DNA from: Rhynochetos jubatus
Lineage: Eukaryota > Chordata > Aves > Eurypygiformes > Rhynochetidae
Assembly (NCBI GenBank): GCA_027574665.1
Contig: CM050652.1
Coordinates: forward strand, 4,382,589-4,446,588
DNA: 64,000 nucleotides
Reading direction: 5' to 3'
The position numbers and the translations under genes were made by a program. The stretch's first letter is position 1, and the number at the start of each line of letters is the position of its first letter. Positions 14,084-27,253 of the stretch are shown piece after piece. The notes under the pieces are model-generated. The model was given only the letters and a program-made list of their open reading frames with translations. It was not told the DNA's origin and did no database searches.

Positions 14084-14402
14084 GGGCCTACAAGAAAGCT
14101 GGGGAGGGGGATTTTTTACAAGGGCATGTACTGACAGGAGAAAGGGTAATGGGTTTAAACTGAAAGTGGGAAGATTTAGATTGGATATCAGGAAGAAATT
14201 CCTTCCAGAGAGGGTGGTGAGGCACTGGAACAGGTTGCCCAGAGAAGCTGTGGATGCCCCATCCCTTCAAGTGTTCAAGGCCAGGCTGGATGAGGCTTGG
14301 AGCAACCTGGTCTAGTGGAAGGTGTCCCTGCCCATGGCAGGGGGTTGGAACTAGATGGTCTTTAAGGCCCCTTCCAACCCAAACCATTCTATGATTCTAT
14401 GT
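14084..14402 (+). mobile_element. CR1 LINE 3' fragment
   Basis: Sense CR1 of about 320 bases, from GGCCTACAAGAAAGCTGGGG through the end of the reverse-transcriptase frame (GGTGGTGAGGCACTGGAACA) and the 3' UTR, ending ATTCTATGATTCTATG. The match to the common avian consensus is good, so this is one of the younger copies here. Confidence 0.95.
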
Positions 14403-15949
14403 GTCCTCATAGGTGTTGGCCAAAAAGTCACGTGAGGAAAATGAGGGGTTCAGCATGGCTCAGGGAGCTTTGGCAAGTGAAGGACGGTGGTTGTCAAAGT
14501 CTCATGTCCAGCCAAGACACCACAAAAGAGACAGAGGCAACAACCTGGAGCCCACACTGGGTTCCAGACTCAACTCTGAAGTCAGGCATTCAGCCAACAG
14601 CAGCTTGGTGTGACTGTGAGCTCCAGGAAAGCAGCTAGGAAATGGTCCTAGGAGGCCATCTGGTACCTCCAACTGAATGCAGCCCTGCTCCAGTGCAACC
14701 AGGTGGGACAGAAACCTCCCTGGAGCTAATGGTCTTTGTTGGTCCCTCAACTCAGCTCCTAAAGCACATTCCCCAGAAACTCAAAAATGCCTGGTGGACT
14801 CAGCTGGGAGGTGGAGTCCTTTCATCAATCAAAAAGAAAGATAGGAAAAGAAACATAAAAAACACCGGTCTGGGACCTCAAGGATTTGGCTGTTCAGAAA
14901 TACAAAGTCAGAACATTGACCTATGCACTGCAAATATTTCTGCTTCTCCCATCTCTTCACCGAATTTTTTTTAACAGCAAGTTCAGTGAAACTTTATCTC
15001 TTTCTGCCCCAGTAACCCTACTAAATAATCTGTTATTAGCATGACTCAATTGAGCGGCTTTCAGCTGCTGAAGTAATTTTCTTTGCTACTGTTGTTTCAT
15101 CAGTGGAAATTAAAAAAAAAGAGCCCTTAAAAAGCTTTCCGCCCCTGCAATGTATCACGTTACTGGAGACGAGAGAGAAGTACAGCCCAGACATTAGTTG
15201 CATTGTAGTTACAATTTAAAGGGTGCCTTAAAAAGGATCTGATCACACCCAAGAGTTTGACTTCATCAGCATTCAACGTGGATACAGGGAACATAACCCA
15301 AGACTGAGCAGCCAGGCCGGGTTTTCGAGTCCCCTCCTTCGAAAGGAAATGCATCTCACAACACTACTCAGCAGAGGAAGGATGAGGCAGTTCACTTTTC
15401 TTTACCGCTCAAATCTGCTTTCAAACTTAGCACTAGTTTGTAGAATATTACAAACTTGATCTGAAAATGATACACCCAGCTACTGAGATACCAGATCTTC
15501 TCTAAAACTAGACTTCTGTCTTAGTACATGCTGCTGTAACCAACACCTACAAAATATCACAGAACCTAGCGGGGGAAAGTATTTTCCCTCTATATTTCCC
15601 TCCGTTTGTTTATTGTGTTGAATAATACTTCGGTTGTAGTCGGTTTTCATTGTTTTTCTCACCTTCCCCTCTTCTTTGTAGTGCATGAAGGCACATGGGA
15701 GAAAACAACACTTTTTTAAAGGCAGGAAAATGTGATTATGAAACCACAAACTCGCAAAATACATCAGGTGTAGAACCTGAAAGTAATTTAAACTCTTAAT
15801 TAAGGGGGACGGGAAGGGTGTGGGGGGGAAAGACAAGACCGCTCTGGCTAGATTTCAGGCTGACAGTTTTCACAGAAGCACAGAACTAAAATCCCGTAGC
15901 AGAACAAGAGCTGATAGCTGAAGCAGAGCGTCCTGAGCAGCGTCCCAGG
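14403..15949. other. No gene seen upstream of the CpG island
   Basis: Unique sequence. 15.03-15.20 kb (GCATGACTCAATTGAGCGG, then AAAAAGCTTTCCGCCCCTGC) looks less repetitive and could be conserved. No exon could be supported. Confidence 0.5.
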
Positions 15950-16565
15950 TAAAACGCGATGCCCACAGCACCGCAGTGCCCCAAACTTTCTCGCTGCTGC
16001 TGCTGCCCCTCTGAGCACTTTCTACCCGCGCACGGCTTGCGCGCCCCGCGCCGCCTGCGCCTGGGACGGGGGGTATTTCACCCGCTCCCCACCAGCCCTC
16101 GGTGCCCCGCAGAGGGGACGCCCTGCCCGCGCAACCTCCGCCGCCCTCCGCACCGCGAGCAGTACCTGCTGCCCACGCAGCTCCGCTCGGCTCAGTTCGG
16201 TTCTGCTCAGCTGGGCTCGAGCCCAGTTCAGTCCGGCGCTGCAGGGTTCCGCCCGATGCAGCCCTGCTCGGCACAGCGCTGCCCGCCGCAGCCGCCCCCT
16301 CCCCGCCGCCGCGGCCCGCGGGGAAGCGCTCGCCGGGCCGTCACCGCCGCGGCTGCCCTCGCCGCCTCTTCCTCCTCCTCCTCGGCACCACCCGCTCAGC
16401 GCCCTGCCGCGTCCCCTTCTCCGCCCCCAGGACCCCCCGCCTACCTCCCGTGTTTGCCCCCAAAAGGAGCCCGATCCCCGACGGCTTGGTGCTGGCTGGG
16501 AGGGGAGCATCATGTCCAGACCTGCAAAAGACCCCCCCCTTCGGGGCTGGGGGCACAGAACGCCC
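15950..16565. promoter_or_regulatory. CpG island, probable promoter region
   Basis: Seen: an abrupt rise to very GC-rich, CpG-dense sequence (for example CGCGCACGGCTTGCGCGCCC near 16030 and GCCGCCGCGGCCCGCGGGGA near 16310), flanked by ordinary AT-richer DNA. It is the only such island in the window. Open frames of about 170-260 codons on both strands here are low-complexity (Pro, Ala, Arg, Gly, Ser) and look like by-products of GC content. Plausible donors exist on both strands: CAG|GTAAAA at 15946/15947 on the plus strand, and GAG|GTAGGC near 16445 on the minus strand. Inference: the promoter and perhaps a mostly non-coding first exon of a gene. The plus-strand gene with exons at 42-64 kb is one candidate and a divergent minus-strand gene is another; the sequence does not decide. 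Confidence 0.75.
16180..16250. repeat. Degenerate pentamer repeat inside the CpG island
   Basis: Loosely repeated 5-base units of the type CTCGG, CTCAG, TTCGG, TTCTG run through this stretch of the island. On the minus strand they would encode a five-residue periodicity (LSRTE, LSRAE). This points to past slippage within the promoter region rather than a coding constraint. Confidence 0.45.
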
Positions 16566-16632
16566 TTTGCCGGCAGGGAAACCACAGCTGCAAAGAAATG
16601 TACACCAAAAGCCATGAAATAATTAGGATAAC

Positions 16633-16688
16633 CTGTTGGGTTTTTTTTTCGTTTGTTGTCTTTATTTTTTTTTTTTTTTTTTTTTTAG
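16633..16688. repeat. Poly-T tract next to the CpG island
   Basis: Two T runs, the longer of about 20 bases, lie just downstream of the island. No retrotransposon body is attached, so this is a plain homopolymer tract. Confidence 0.75.
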
Positions 16689-18549
16689 GCTGCAGAGTTT
16701 TGTTGTGGCTAGCAGGGGAGGTTTGCTGAGGGATCCAGAGGGGAGCTCCACAGGGAAGTTTTTCCTCATTCATCTGTCCCATCGTCTCACATTTTTGGCC
16801 ATGTGTGCCTGAAACATTGCTCTTCCAGGCAGGCCCAACCTCAGACCAGGTTGTTGTATGGAAGAAGGCCAGGTGGTACCTGTTTGGTGCACCCCTCTCA
16901 GGTGCTTGAAGGTGTCAGAGGTGGGTTTTGCATGGGACATCACTTAGGAGACCTCAGCTCCACTGCTCCTGTGGCTTCTTCCTGCGCTGTAAGATCAGGT
17001 GTGATGCTGGGGATTGTGGACGGGTGAATCTGGAGGGGAAAACTGGCCTGGGAACCTGAGAAAGGAGTGACAAGAAGGAAAGGAAACCCTAGAGATTTGG
17101 GGGATACAGGGCTTTGGAGGGGACCATGAGAAATCCTGCTGGAGCACACTCAGCTCTGTGAGACTAGTGGGCTTTGTTGCTGCTAACAGTCAAACAAATA
17201 CGATTACAGCTATAGCAAGGAGACCTACAGATGTCCTTCACACCCCTGACGTACCCATGGAAGACTTGATGTTCAGGTACATTCTGTGAGTCCTAAGGCT
17301 CTGGTGAAGGATCTCAAATGGTGTTTCCCTAAAAGTTCGGTGCACCATTAGAGGTGCAGAACATGCCCCCTGCCAGCCCTGGAAAAGAGATATTTTGTTT
17401 GAGATCATCCAAATGAGGTGTTTAGAAATTTTAGGGCCTGTAAATGTTCACTTTGAACCATCTGGGATGGTTCTTTGAATACCATTGTGATTATTTTGCC
17501 CTTGCTGCTGATCCCTAAAACGCAAAGTGTGCATTAAAATAAAGAAAGGGGAGGCAAGGCAAAGGGAAAGGCTGCAGGGATTTTGGACATCAGGGGGAAC
17601 GAATTGCTGCAAAGAGTGGTTCTCTCCTATTTACTGGAACAATTTGAGCTGAGTATAATACCTCTCCCTGTTACCAGCAGCAGAGAAAAATACTTTTCAG
17701 GAGGCAGATGATTCTGTGTTTCAATTGCTCACACATCATTACCTTACATATCCATCCTTCCTGCGTGCGTCAGAGCGCATCATGTTGGGGAGGCATGGGG
17801 CGTGGTGTTGATACTACCAGCATGCAGAAGAGGTTCTTTTACCCCAAGTGAAGGTGAGCTGTAGATTATTAAAATCCCATGTATTTCCATCCCAAGCTTA
17901 AGGTTCCAGCTCCACTGGTTGCTGACTCTGTTGCTACAATTTGCGCAGGATCGTGACGGTTGGAGGATCCATCGTACCCACCTGCACGGGGTGAGTACAA
18001 GCTTTGGGCACCATAGTGGCGTATCCCCAGCTGTATTTCAGCCCCATGATCTCTCGCCCATCCACTGACCCTAACGATATTGATCCCCTCCCATATACCA
18101 GTTCCAACCTGGGAGACGGAGCATGATGCAGCAGCCAAATATATGAGGATCATTTTGCCTATAGAAAATGTTGCAGATCTGCAGATATTTAGGCTCAGGA
18201 TTATTTTCTGGGTATCACATATAAAACAGTGCATTGGGCCACTTAGCCCCAACATAGGGACATAAAAAAGCTTCAGCCTGTGTCCTCTCCCAGCAAAACA
18301 TTTGGCTGTGCAATGGCAAAGTCTCAGAGCAGGAAAAATCCTTGGAAGGATGCCTTCAGGTGCCCCAAGGAAAAACCAGTACAAGCCCTTTCTAAGGGGT
18401 CATTCACCCATCTTGTCCTTCCAGAACTCTGGTGACAGCTCCGATCCTGCCCGCCGGAGCCTGTCCCAAAGCTGTCCTTCACTGTTGGAAAGTATTCCTT
18501 TAATGTGCCGCCTAAACCTTCCTTGCTGTGATTTAAGCCCACTTGTTAG

Positions 18550-18645
18550 AGAATCACAGAATCAGAGAATGGTTTGGGTTGGAAGAGATCTTTAAAGGCC
18601 ATCTAGTCCAAACCCCTGCAATGATCAGGAACATCTTCATCTGGA
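18550..18645 (-). mobile_element. CR1 LINE 3' tip, antisense
   Basis: AGAATCACAGAATCAGAGAA, then GGTTTGGGTTGGAAGAGATC and GGCCATCTAGTCCAAACCCC form the antisense 3' tip of CR1. The variant TGCAATGATCAGGAACATCT resembles a subfamily with TGCAATGAGCAGGGACATC. Similarity fades after about 95 bases. Confidence 0.85.
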
Positions 18646-20624
18646 CCCTGGTAGGTTACCAGGGACACGGAGAACAGACTTTCCCCTTCTTTTTCACAGC
18701 AGCTTTTTGCGTAGTTAAACTGGAAAGCGCTGTAGTCTGGGAGGCATCTGCCATATTAATTACCCAACTGACACAGAGCTTCCACTGAAACATGCATCAA
18801 CTGCTGCGCATTATTATTGTCATTTAACTTGACTTGTACAACTCATCAGGCATTGCCTTCTACAACAGACAAGGCCACTCCTGTGGGTGTAGGTATCTGG
18901 AAACCAAAAACCCTTAAAGCTGCATCTTTCTGGTGGAAAATATCACCACAAGCCATCATGTTTTCTTTCCTGTGTTTGAAAACCACCCACATTTTCAGTA
19001 AGAAAAAAAAAAATCAAATCAAACTGATTGAGCGTTTTGCCTGGGCAATGGGCCTTTCTGAAATTTCATTCTCAAAATATTTGGCCTCTGTTGTTTTGTT
19101 TTTTTTTTTTTTTTTAAGGATGATTATTTGCAATTTATTGTTAATTTAAAGGAGGTGTGGAGGGAAAAAGAAATAACAAGGGAGCACTGCTGCAAAAGAC
19201 GATAAAATATTCCACTTTGTCTTTGCTTTGAATTAATTAAAACTCAGTTAATGAGTCAATGCACTTGAAAAATAAAGAAGAAAATACATCAGGTTAGGTA
19301 ATCTTCAGTATTAAAATAACACTAAAGCTGGACTTGGTTTTTTTTTGTCTGTTCCTCCCTAAAGGTACCCACTTCTGCTCCAAGTGTGTGTTGCCTGTTA
19401 ACACAAGGCTTACATTTCAGTTTCTTTTAGCAATCATAAAAAAAGGAGTTGAAACTGGCCTGAGAGGTCAGTTCATCTCCTTCTACTGCATGTCAGGTTC
19501 GACACTTCCCAAACCACCCGTTCCCAAGAGAGGTCTGGCTGTTACGCTCTTCCAGCTTGGGAGATCCCCAGCCTCCGCAGAAGAGGACAGGAAATGCAGT
19601 GAGTAAATCACACCACTTGCAAAATACTGTGTGACGGTGCATATCTCCCGAGCCTTGCCAGAAAAGCTTGAGTAATTATAGGAGAATCTTTGTACAGAGT
19701 GCACTCTGATTTTACTTCCTTGGAACTCCTTCACTGGAGAGAGATATTGTCCCTTTCAAACTATAAAGAGTACTAAGTTGACTGTGATGCTGGTCTTATC
19801 ACCGGTGTTGTTGCAACACTCTCCAAAGAGTTGTCAGTCTCATACCAAGGACCAACCGAACATACGACGCAAAATCAGTTCCCAAGTCCATAAAGTGTGC
19901 TCAGCTGTGATTTTATAAAGATTCAAAGCTTTTTCTCAGTCCCTATTTAGTAATTTTGTGCTCGATTCTATGGTTTGTCAGCAGCAAGAGCTGGTGGCGT
20001 TCAAAGTCATCTGTTTGAGCAGATGGATAAAATGCATTTCAGGGCACAGATTGAGGGAGGCAAAGCCGCTGCCTGCCCTCACCTGCCGATTCCCACACTC
20101 TGCCTCTCTCCTGCCTGTGTCCTGCCTCCCCACCCCAGGTTATGGCTTCCTTGCTTTGCTGACTCAACCGTGCTCTCAGCCAGAGCAGCAAAACCGTCTG
20201 GATTTAAGAAAAACAAGCAAAGCAAAACTGAGAAAAAAAAAAAGGGGGGGAGTTGCCCTTTGCCTATAACAAGCATCATTTTTGCAGAGCATGGCCATAC
20301 AAAGAGCTGAGTGAACACTTCCCCACAGCAGTGGGGAAGAAGTGGAGTGGGTGGTGGAGGGGTGGGTGCGGGTGAAAACCCATTAGCTCTGTAGCCAAAA
20401 GTTGTATGGTGTGTGACCACATGGTCTAGTTGACACTGTGAGAGAGGTGTGGTGCTTTGAAACTGCTAGGAAAATACTAAGTAATTTGTGATTAAAAGCT
20501 CCTCTCCATTGTTTGGGAGTTGTGGGACTGCTGGCATGACTATTCTGCCACTCCTAGCTTCTTCGGTAACATCAATTAATTGCATGGGGAAATCTGAAGA
20601 AAAATCAACAATAATCATCTTTGG

Positions 20625-20791
20625 AATCACAGAGTCACAGGATGGTTGAGGGTGGAAGGGAGCTCTGGAGGTCATCTAGTCTGCTCTCCTTGCTCAAGCA
20701 AGGCCACATGGAGCTGGCTGCCCAGGACCATGTCCAGACAGCTTTTGAATGTCTCCCATGGTGGAGTGTCCATGACCCCTTTGGGCAACCA
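20625..20791 (-). mobile_element. CR1 LINE 3' fragment, antisense, older subfamily
   Basis: AATCACAGAGTCACAGGATG, then GGTTGAGGGTGGAAGGGAGC and TCTGGAGGTCATCTAGTCTG. The downstream text (CTCAAGCAAGGCCACATGG, GCTTTTGAATGTCTCC) is typical of the older CR1 type also seen at the start of the window. Antisense and 5'-truncated. Confidence 0.85.
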
Positions 20792-23700
20792 GATGACGTT
20801 GGGCTCTTTTTGTAATGTATTTACATATCCTCTGTATTTACTGTCTTCCCAGTTAAAAGAACTTTAGTTTAAATTCAGTTGGAATTAGCAGAAGTCATTG
20901 CCCAGGCAGGTCACAGAGGTTAAGAGATCAGCAGGATTTCGAGTATGCTCACGTTTATCTTTGTGTCTTGCACTGATATTCAGCACAGAAATTTGTAGCC
21001 CTCTGGAGGGTACTGTAAAGACAAGATGATTGGGAGGTTGATCAACTGCCTGCTGCCACTGTGCTAACAGTACAGGGCTTTGTGTTTTGAACATGAGACA
21101 TTGGTTTAGGTCTGGATGTCTGGGTTTTGAACCTCGCTGCTGACAACTCGCACCACGGTGTCCTCCCATGGCTGATGTGTATACCAAGGTATAAGCTGCA
21201 ACATAACTGAAATCTGAAGTCAGCATCAGGGCTAGGAGATGTTTATGATGCTTACTCCTTGGAGACATATTCACCTTCTTCAAACTTATGGGCTCCAGCA
21301 GCCCAGCTGGTAAGGGCTGTTGCATTTGGTCTAGTGACCATGCACTTATAATGGGTTTGAATCCTCTTCCCAGGAACCCAGAAATGTTTGGGTTTGGATT
21401 TTTTTTTTTTTTTTAATTATCTGTGCAGTTTCAGCAGACAGTCACAGATTCCTATTTTTCAAATAAAATAGTTAGAAAGAGCAATAAGACACCATATTGT
21501 TAACACCAGTTTGGATGCTGAACGAATGCTTTCGCATGTAATGGTGAGGAGTTGAGAAGTTTTGCCTGATGACTTTGATTCTGGGTTATACACTGCAGTA
21601 ACTGGAAGAGTTTATCACTCATATTTCAGAAGTGCTGAGTGTCTGACACAGAAAACCCTTGTGCTGGGTGCTGTATGAAATCCTAAAAGGGACCAACTCC
21701 TAGAAGCAAATAGCTTCCTTTATGCAGGGCAGTCTGGAGGAGGAAAGCCCAACAGAACAGGTTGTCTAAGGCAGGACCGAAGTCTCTCACATCCAGTGTA
21801 TCAGTATCTCCTAGTTTTTAATGTGTTCATCTTTATTGTGCCCTACAAAGGAAAAGCTTTCCTTCTTTTCTAGACAGAGGACTGAAGCCTCGGGACACAG
21901 AAAAGGCAACGTCTAGCTCATGAGTAACCAGTCACTCAGTCCCACACTATGAGTCCCCAGATTGTGTCAAGAGGTCTTTTGCACTTGGACCTGCCTGGAA
22001 GGCACAGGCAGGGGACAAGGTGGAGACTTGTGCCGTTTGAGAGTCTTTCCTGAGGCATGGCATGAATTAATGCCAGAAGCAGCTCCAGGTGGGGAAGGCT
22101 TAGCCAAAGGAAGAGCTGATTTAGCATGGGAAAGGCTACAGGATCTGCGGTGTCTGGTAGACGTGCTCGCAGCCACTGGTGGAGATGTAAGCCTCAAGCA
22201 GATTCTTTCACCAAAGGCATATGCAGATGCTCATTAGTGGTCTTCACAATCTCAGTAGTGCTTTTTCCAGGAGAGGCGTTGAGAAAAGTCATCAGAGTCA
22301 TTCAGCAAATGAGGCTGCGACATGGAGAGATAGGTCAAAAGGTGAGCTGGGCTAAGCCTGCTAAACCCTGACTCAGCCCACTCTGCCCCTCTCCTAACTC
22401 CAGGAGGGGATGCTGAGCAGCCTCCTGCCTTGCTACGGCTCTGCTACTCCACTGTGTGCTGAAATTATGTTGTCACCTTCTTGGTGCTGCAAAATGAGTG
22501 CTGATCTACCTCCTGCGCTTGGTTCTCGCCAGTGCCACCTCCTAGTTGGGAGCAGCCAGCCGAAAACCACCCTTTCCTGTACTTTTTATCTCTGCCCTGT
22601 AACGTATCCCTGGGCAGGCATGATCCAAAGATGAACTGTAAAGGTCTGTCTTTGTTTTATTTCTCTGAATTTTCTCTGTTGCTCACATGAGCTGGCCTGC
22701 TAATTATTTTGAATTGACCTATTCACAAGAAACAAGGATGCCAGCAGACAATGTTGTTACCCAGGGAAATTTTACTAAGAATGGGCTATTCAGTTGGGTG
22801 CTGTGGTGTGCACTCTCCTTCTAAATTTCCCAGAAATCTGTTTTCTCCACTGCAGAGTTAGCGTAAGCTGGGGTGAGCAGAGGCTGCTGACGGTAACTTT
22901 TCAGACCTGACCTCCTTGTGGTGAATATTTGGGGTGAGGAGTGGGTTTGCTGGCTTGCTTCCTTTTAGTGGTTAAGGTGAAAGGTCAAAACTTTTTCTTC
23001 TCTGTGCTATGAAAATGTGAGTGCCTTTACCATCAGTACTGGCTGATGGAAACATATCAGACTCTGGTTAAGGGAACCACTGTCACATCCTTTCTATTAT
23101 GGCCACAACATTGTCAAAATGATGACTTTCCACAATAGACTCTGTTCACTGGAAGATAATGGATGTCCAGGATGCTTTTTCCATCAATGACCTCAGCTTT
23201 GGGACACCAGCAAGAGACATGATGGACTCAGTTTTCAGTAACATGGAAGAGAACAACATTAGATGGTATTAAATGTGTCAGCTTCCCTCTGAAAACCAAG
23301 TGCCTGGCTCTGGAAGCCAGGAGAGCTGGTCCTCAGAGGTAGATGCTACAGAGATCTCAGCTAGGATCAGGAGAAGGCACTTGAAGCAACTGTCCTGTGC
23401 AACTGCAGCATTAAGAAGTTACGTGAAGGTAAGGTAAGCAATGATGTTCTCTTTTTTTCACTGGTCACAGTCAATGGGTTATAACCCACTCAGGTACTCA
23501 AGTGTCTGCAGCATTGCTAGCAGGAGTAGAAATGGAATTTCAGTCAGGGAAGAAATAAAAGGGAGATCCCCACACATTTAATGGCTGTGGCTTGGCTTTG
23601 TGCTCACTGTTCATGACTACTTTCCTAAGAATGACTGAAGACTACTCCATCAACCCATTAGAAACATAACTCTCTGCTTTGTGTGATGCTCACGTCCACA

Positions 23701-26188
23701 GTGGTCAGGGTGTCAGGCAGGGTAGGCAGAAACACTGAAAACCCCACAATCATGTTAAGAGACCAGATGAGAAAAAAGAGAAAGCAATCAAGGCCAGATT
23801 AGTGCTGTAGGTGACCTTCAGTACCTTTTCTAAGCCATAAAGGGTGGGAAGATGAGAGGGACAGGAAGAGCACAGGTACAGTGCGGTGATGATTTGGGGC
23901 ACCACACGGCGAGGAGGCTTGCTTTGGGTATGTGTGAACACAGAGGATGTTGCCTCACTTGGGTTGGTTTTGGGGATGCCGTTGCTGCTGCTTGCACCAG
24001 TACAGTGCGGAAATACCTGAGCTCATTTGAAACAAGCTCTTGTAGCTATTTCAAGGAGTTGCTCTGTGACAGTATAGATGTGGGGGAGGAAGGGTTGATT
24101 GATCATAGCAAGATGTTGGTTGGTATCTGCGCATTAAATCAGTTGTCTTTGTATATTGTCAACACAGCAGCGAAAATGCAACTTTGGGGTAACCTAAAAA
24201 CTGGCTGCAAGTCCTCTGGACCCCTGGCATACAATAAAGCCTGGGCTGCTGCGTCTTCAGGGCTCTTGTGTGTTGGTAAACAAATGAGAGCCATGGTACT
24301 ACTTCAGGAACTAGTCACACCTCCATTTAGAGAAGGTCGTGAAAAGACCCCGGAGCATTCTTTCCTGTGGAATATCTCCTAGTCATGCTCCAGGAGCCTT
24401 ACACATTTACTCCAATCACCCAGTCCTGGAGCATTTGTTTATTATTTGAAGTAGGTCATAAGGGTAGCAACTCAGTCTGTTTTGTCTCTGAAGGATTTGG
24501 TTTGAACACTTTGCTTTCCAGACAATGATAAACACAACTGTATATGAAACATTTTTTACTTCAGGCTTCATTGGCTTCTTGGAGACTGCTCTTAGTCTGG
24601 AAGCCTGCTCAGTAGTGCCTACTAATGAGAGGAAAAACAAAAATGGAGAGGAAAAACAAAACTATAGTCTGCTCTCTGATCCAAAGTGGTTTATCCTGTG
24701 ATTTCCTTCAGGATGTATAAGAAAAATCTTAAACAGACCTTGAAATTAAATGACTCTATTGTAGAAGGTCCCTCATGCAGGAGGCAAGTGCAACAATCTA
24801 ATTGTACTTGAAGTCTCTTTTGAAGGCTTAAGTGGGACTTAGGTAATAAGTAGGCTTTGTGTTTTATCTTTCAGTGCAGCCTTGCAGATTTGGACTTAAT
24901 CCGGGTGTTGCGTAAGGCATCAAGGTGCTATAACACTAAATGCCACAGAAGTAACAATTGAAACTTGCTATTCTTTTCATTTCTACCTCTGGTTTGTACT
25001 CAAATGCTCTTATAATTTCTGAGCACTCTTCCATGCACGGTAGCATTAGTCAAAAGTCCTTTTCCAGGTGAGAGAATCCAGGGCTCCATTTATTAGCAAC
25101 AGAAGAGATTTAATTCTCTTGAAGTCTCAGAATGAATAAGGCTGAAGAACCAAGAATAATGGTGCAGTGACAAAAATGATTTTAAAAGGTCACCGCACAT
25201 AACTGAGAAAGGAAAATCAGGTCCTACACACCAACCCTAGGAAATGCAGGGGCTTATTTAATATTCATTATGGGCTTTCCCTAAAAGTCAGTGCATGTTT
25301 AAAAATATCACTGCACAGACTCTCAATTCATGTTATTTTGTAGGCCATTGCTTGTTCAGTAAAGGGAAATCAGCTCCATATTGCAATTGGAAGGTCATGC
25401 GATACACAGGGCCCTGATTTTTTCTGATGTTGGTACACTTAGCATTGAAGACTATGCATCTGGTTTTGTAATTTCATTCTAGTACTGTCTTTCTCTTCCC
25501 CCAGTTCTTTTTAATTTGAATCTTCAATCTCTATGGGACAGCAATTGTCACTTCTACAGGCCTGTACATGTTCTAGCATGACAGCTTTTCACCATGGCTG
25601 ATATCAAGATGTTGGTGAAATATGAATGCTAGATTCTGTGATGATAAGGCAGTATATATTCCCTTTAGGAATTATATCTTTGGCTTCTGAAGTTCATGTA
25701 GAATTTCACTCTCATGGAGCACTGCCAATCTAATTTAGATCCAAATTGTCAAGATGGTGAAGTCAAAGAGACTGTTCCTGGTAAATAGGAAAAAGTTAAT
25801 TGACTTGAGCAGGATTGTGCTCATTTAAACCAAAGCGGTCACACCTCCAATCATGTTAGAGGTCTGGATCAACAGAAATACTTGCATGTTTTTAGTTTAG
25901 TGTCAGTGAAAGGGGTTGTTTCTTCTGAGTCTCTAGGGATGGAGGAATGTTCTTGTGGGAGAAAGCAAGATGGTAAAATGTCTGGAACCAGAAGTTATAT
26001 GGACTGGTCTGTGTTTGGGGTTTACTGAGTAATGCAAGATGCAGACTAACACCTTAGTTTAAGAGGAAAAAACATGCTTTTTAAGAACCAAAAAACTTTT
26101 AATAGTGGAACCATTGTGCATTAATCTAAAAGCATGCAAACAACAAAAGGCAAGGTACTCATGCATACAAATCCATATTCATACGTAG

Positions 26189-26274
26189 ACTCACAGAACT
26201 ATTTAGGTTAAAAAAGACCTTTAAGATCATCAAGTCCAATCGTAAACCTAACACTGCCAAGTCACATCTATGTG
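26189..26274 (-). mobile_element. CR1 LINE 3' tip, antisense, weak
   Basis: ACTCACAGAACTATTTAGG, AAAAAGACCTTTAAGATCAT and CAAGTCCAATCGTAAACC fit the antisense 3' tip of the CR1 type that reads AAAAGACCTCTAAGATCATC. About 85 bases; diverged. Confidence 0.75.
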
Positions 26275-27253
26275 TAATCTGCAGAAATGTTTAGATGCAA
26301 GGCTGTAGAAAGGACATCATCTACATAGGATATAAAAAGAGCCTTCACAGATATACAACGCCCCCAGACACCCCAGGATATTGCCACAGGAGTCTGCATC
26401 CAAGACCAAGGAGAGGACCTTGTCACCTACAGCAGCAGGGCAAACAAAGGGTGGTAGTAGCTTAGAGATATAAAAAGAGAAGCCCAGAAGACAAAGAAGA
26501 GCTTCAGAAGTCTTGTATACCATCTTCCTATATGAGTAGCTATACACGTGCATATTTGTATGCTTCACCATTCTCACTATCGCCTTTGCAAATATTCTTA
26601 TTGCACTTGTTCAAATATTGGAAGAGAGGGAACATGCTTTGCAACACCAACGACATGAGAGAGCCAGAGAAGCTGTTTCAGGCTGTTTTACCTTTACAGC
26701 TGTTTTCTCCTCTGTAATGTGAAGGAAGTGTGGCAATGGACAGACTGACTCTTCCACGCTTGAACTTTTAACCCTGGCTTCAGTGCTTCAGTACCGTGTC
26801 TGAGTCACCATCAGTCCCTCAGCTGAGAAAACTTATGGTCACAAGGGAAAAGGAGGAAAAATGCAGCGGTGGGCACAGACATGCGCAGCTAGAGACAATT
26901 TAGGAGATATTTCAGAAGGTGCATGTCTGTATTTGTGGAGATAATCTGAAAGATGTGTAGCAGAAGGTGGAGAGGATTGAGAACTACAGCACCATCCCAG
27001 GCTGATGTTGCACAGCCATTTCCTTGCCACTTGTTTAAGAGTTGGTGCAATTTTGCTTTTGTTGTTCTTGCTGAGGACTGTGGGGCTGTGGAGGGGGTGG
27101 CTGCTCCTGTCTAACCTGTCCAAGCATCCCCAAACATCACATCTTGTTCTCCAGGTTCCTTGCAGCAGACATGGCACTGTCTCTCCAGCTGATCAAGCTG
27201 AGGGCTGTCACCTGCATGTTGGAGTAGTTGTACCAATGTCTAACTTACACTGT

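Larger units (their letters stand above)
16689..27253. other. No supported gene; three CR1 pieces within
   Basis: Besides the CR1 fragments at 18.55, 20.63 and 26.19 kb, there are open frames of 171 codons (minus, 17869-18384) and 176 codons (plus, 23852-24382) without recognised domains. A plus-strand segment, 19432-19599, has an acceptor (TTTCAGTTTCTTTTAG) and a GTGAGT donor, but its peptide is not recognised and its status as an exon is doubtful. Confidence 0.45.

Noticed and set aside
15959-16729. 256-codon plus-strand frame and 197-codon minus-strand frame in the GC-rich region
   Set aside because: Both are low-complexity Pro/Ala/Arg/Gly/Ser sequences on opposite strands of a CpG island; long frames are expected there because stop codons are AT-rich.
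21962-22237. 91-codon frame with a protein-like part (DLAWERLQDLRCLVDVLAATGG)
   Set aside because: No splice acceptor, no recognisable family, and overlapping frames on both strands; most likely chance.
23852-24382. 176-codon plus-strand frame
   Set aside because: No domain or family recognised, uneven composition and no splice or promoter context.
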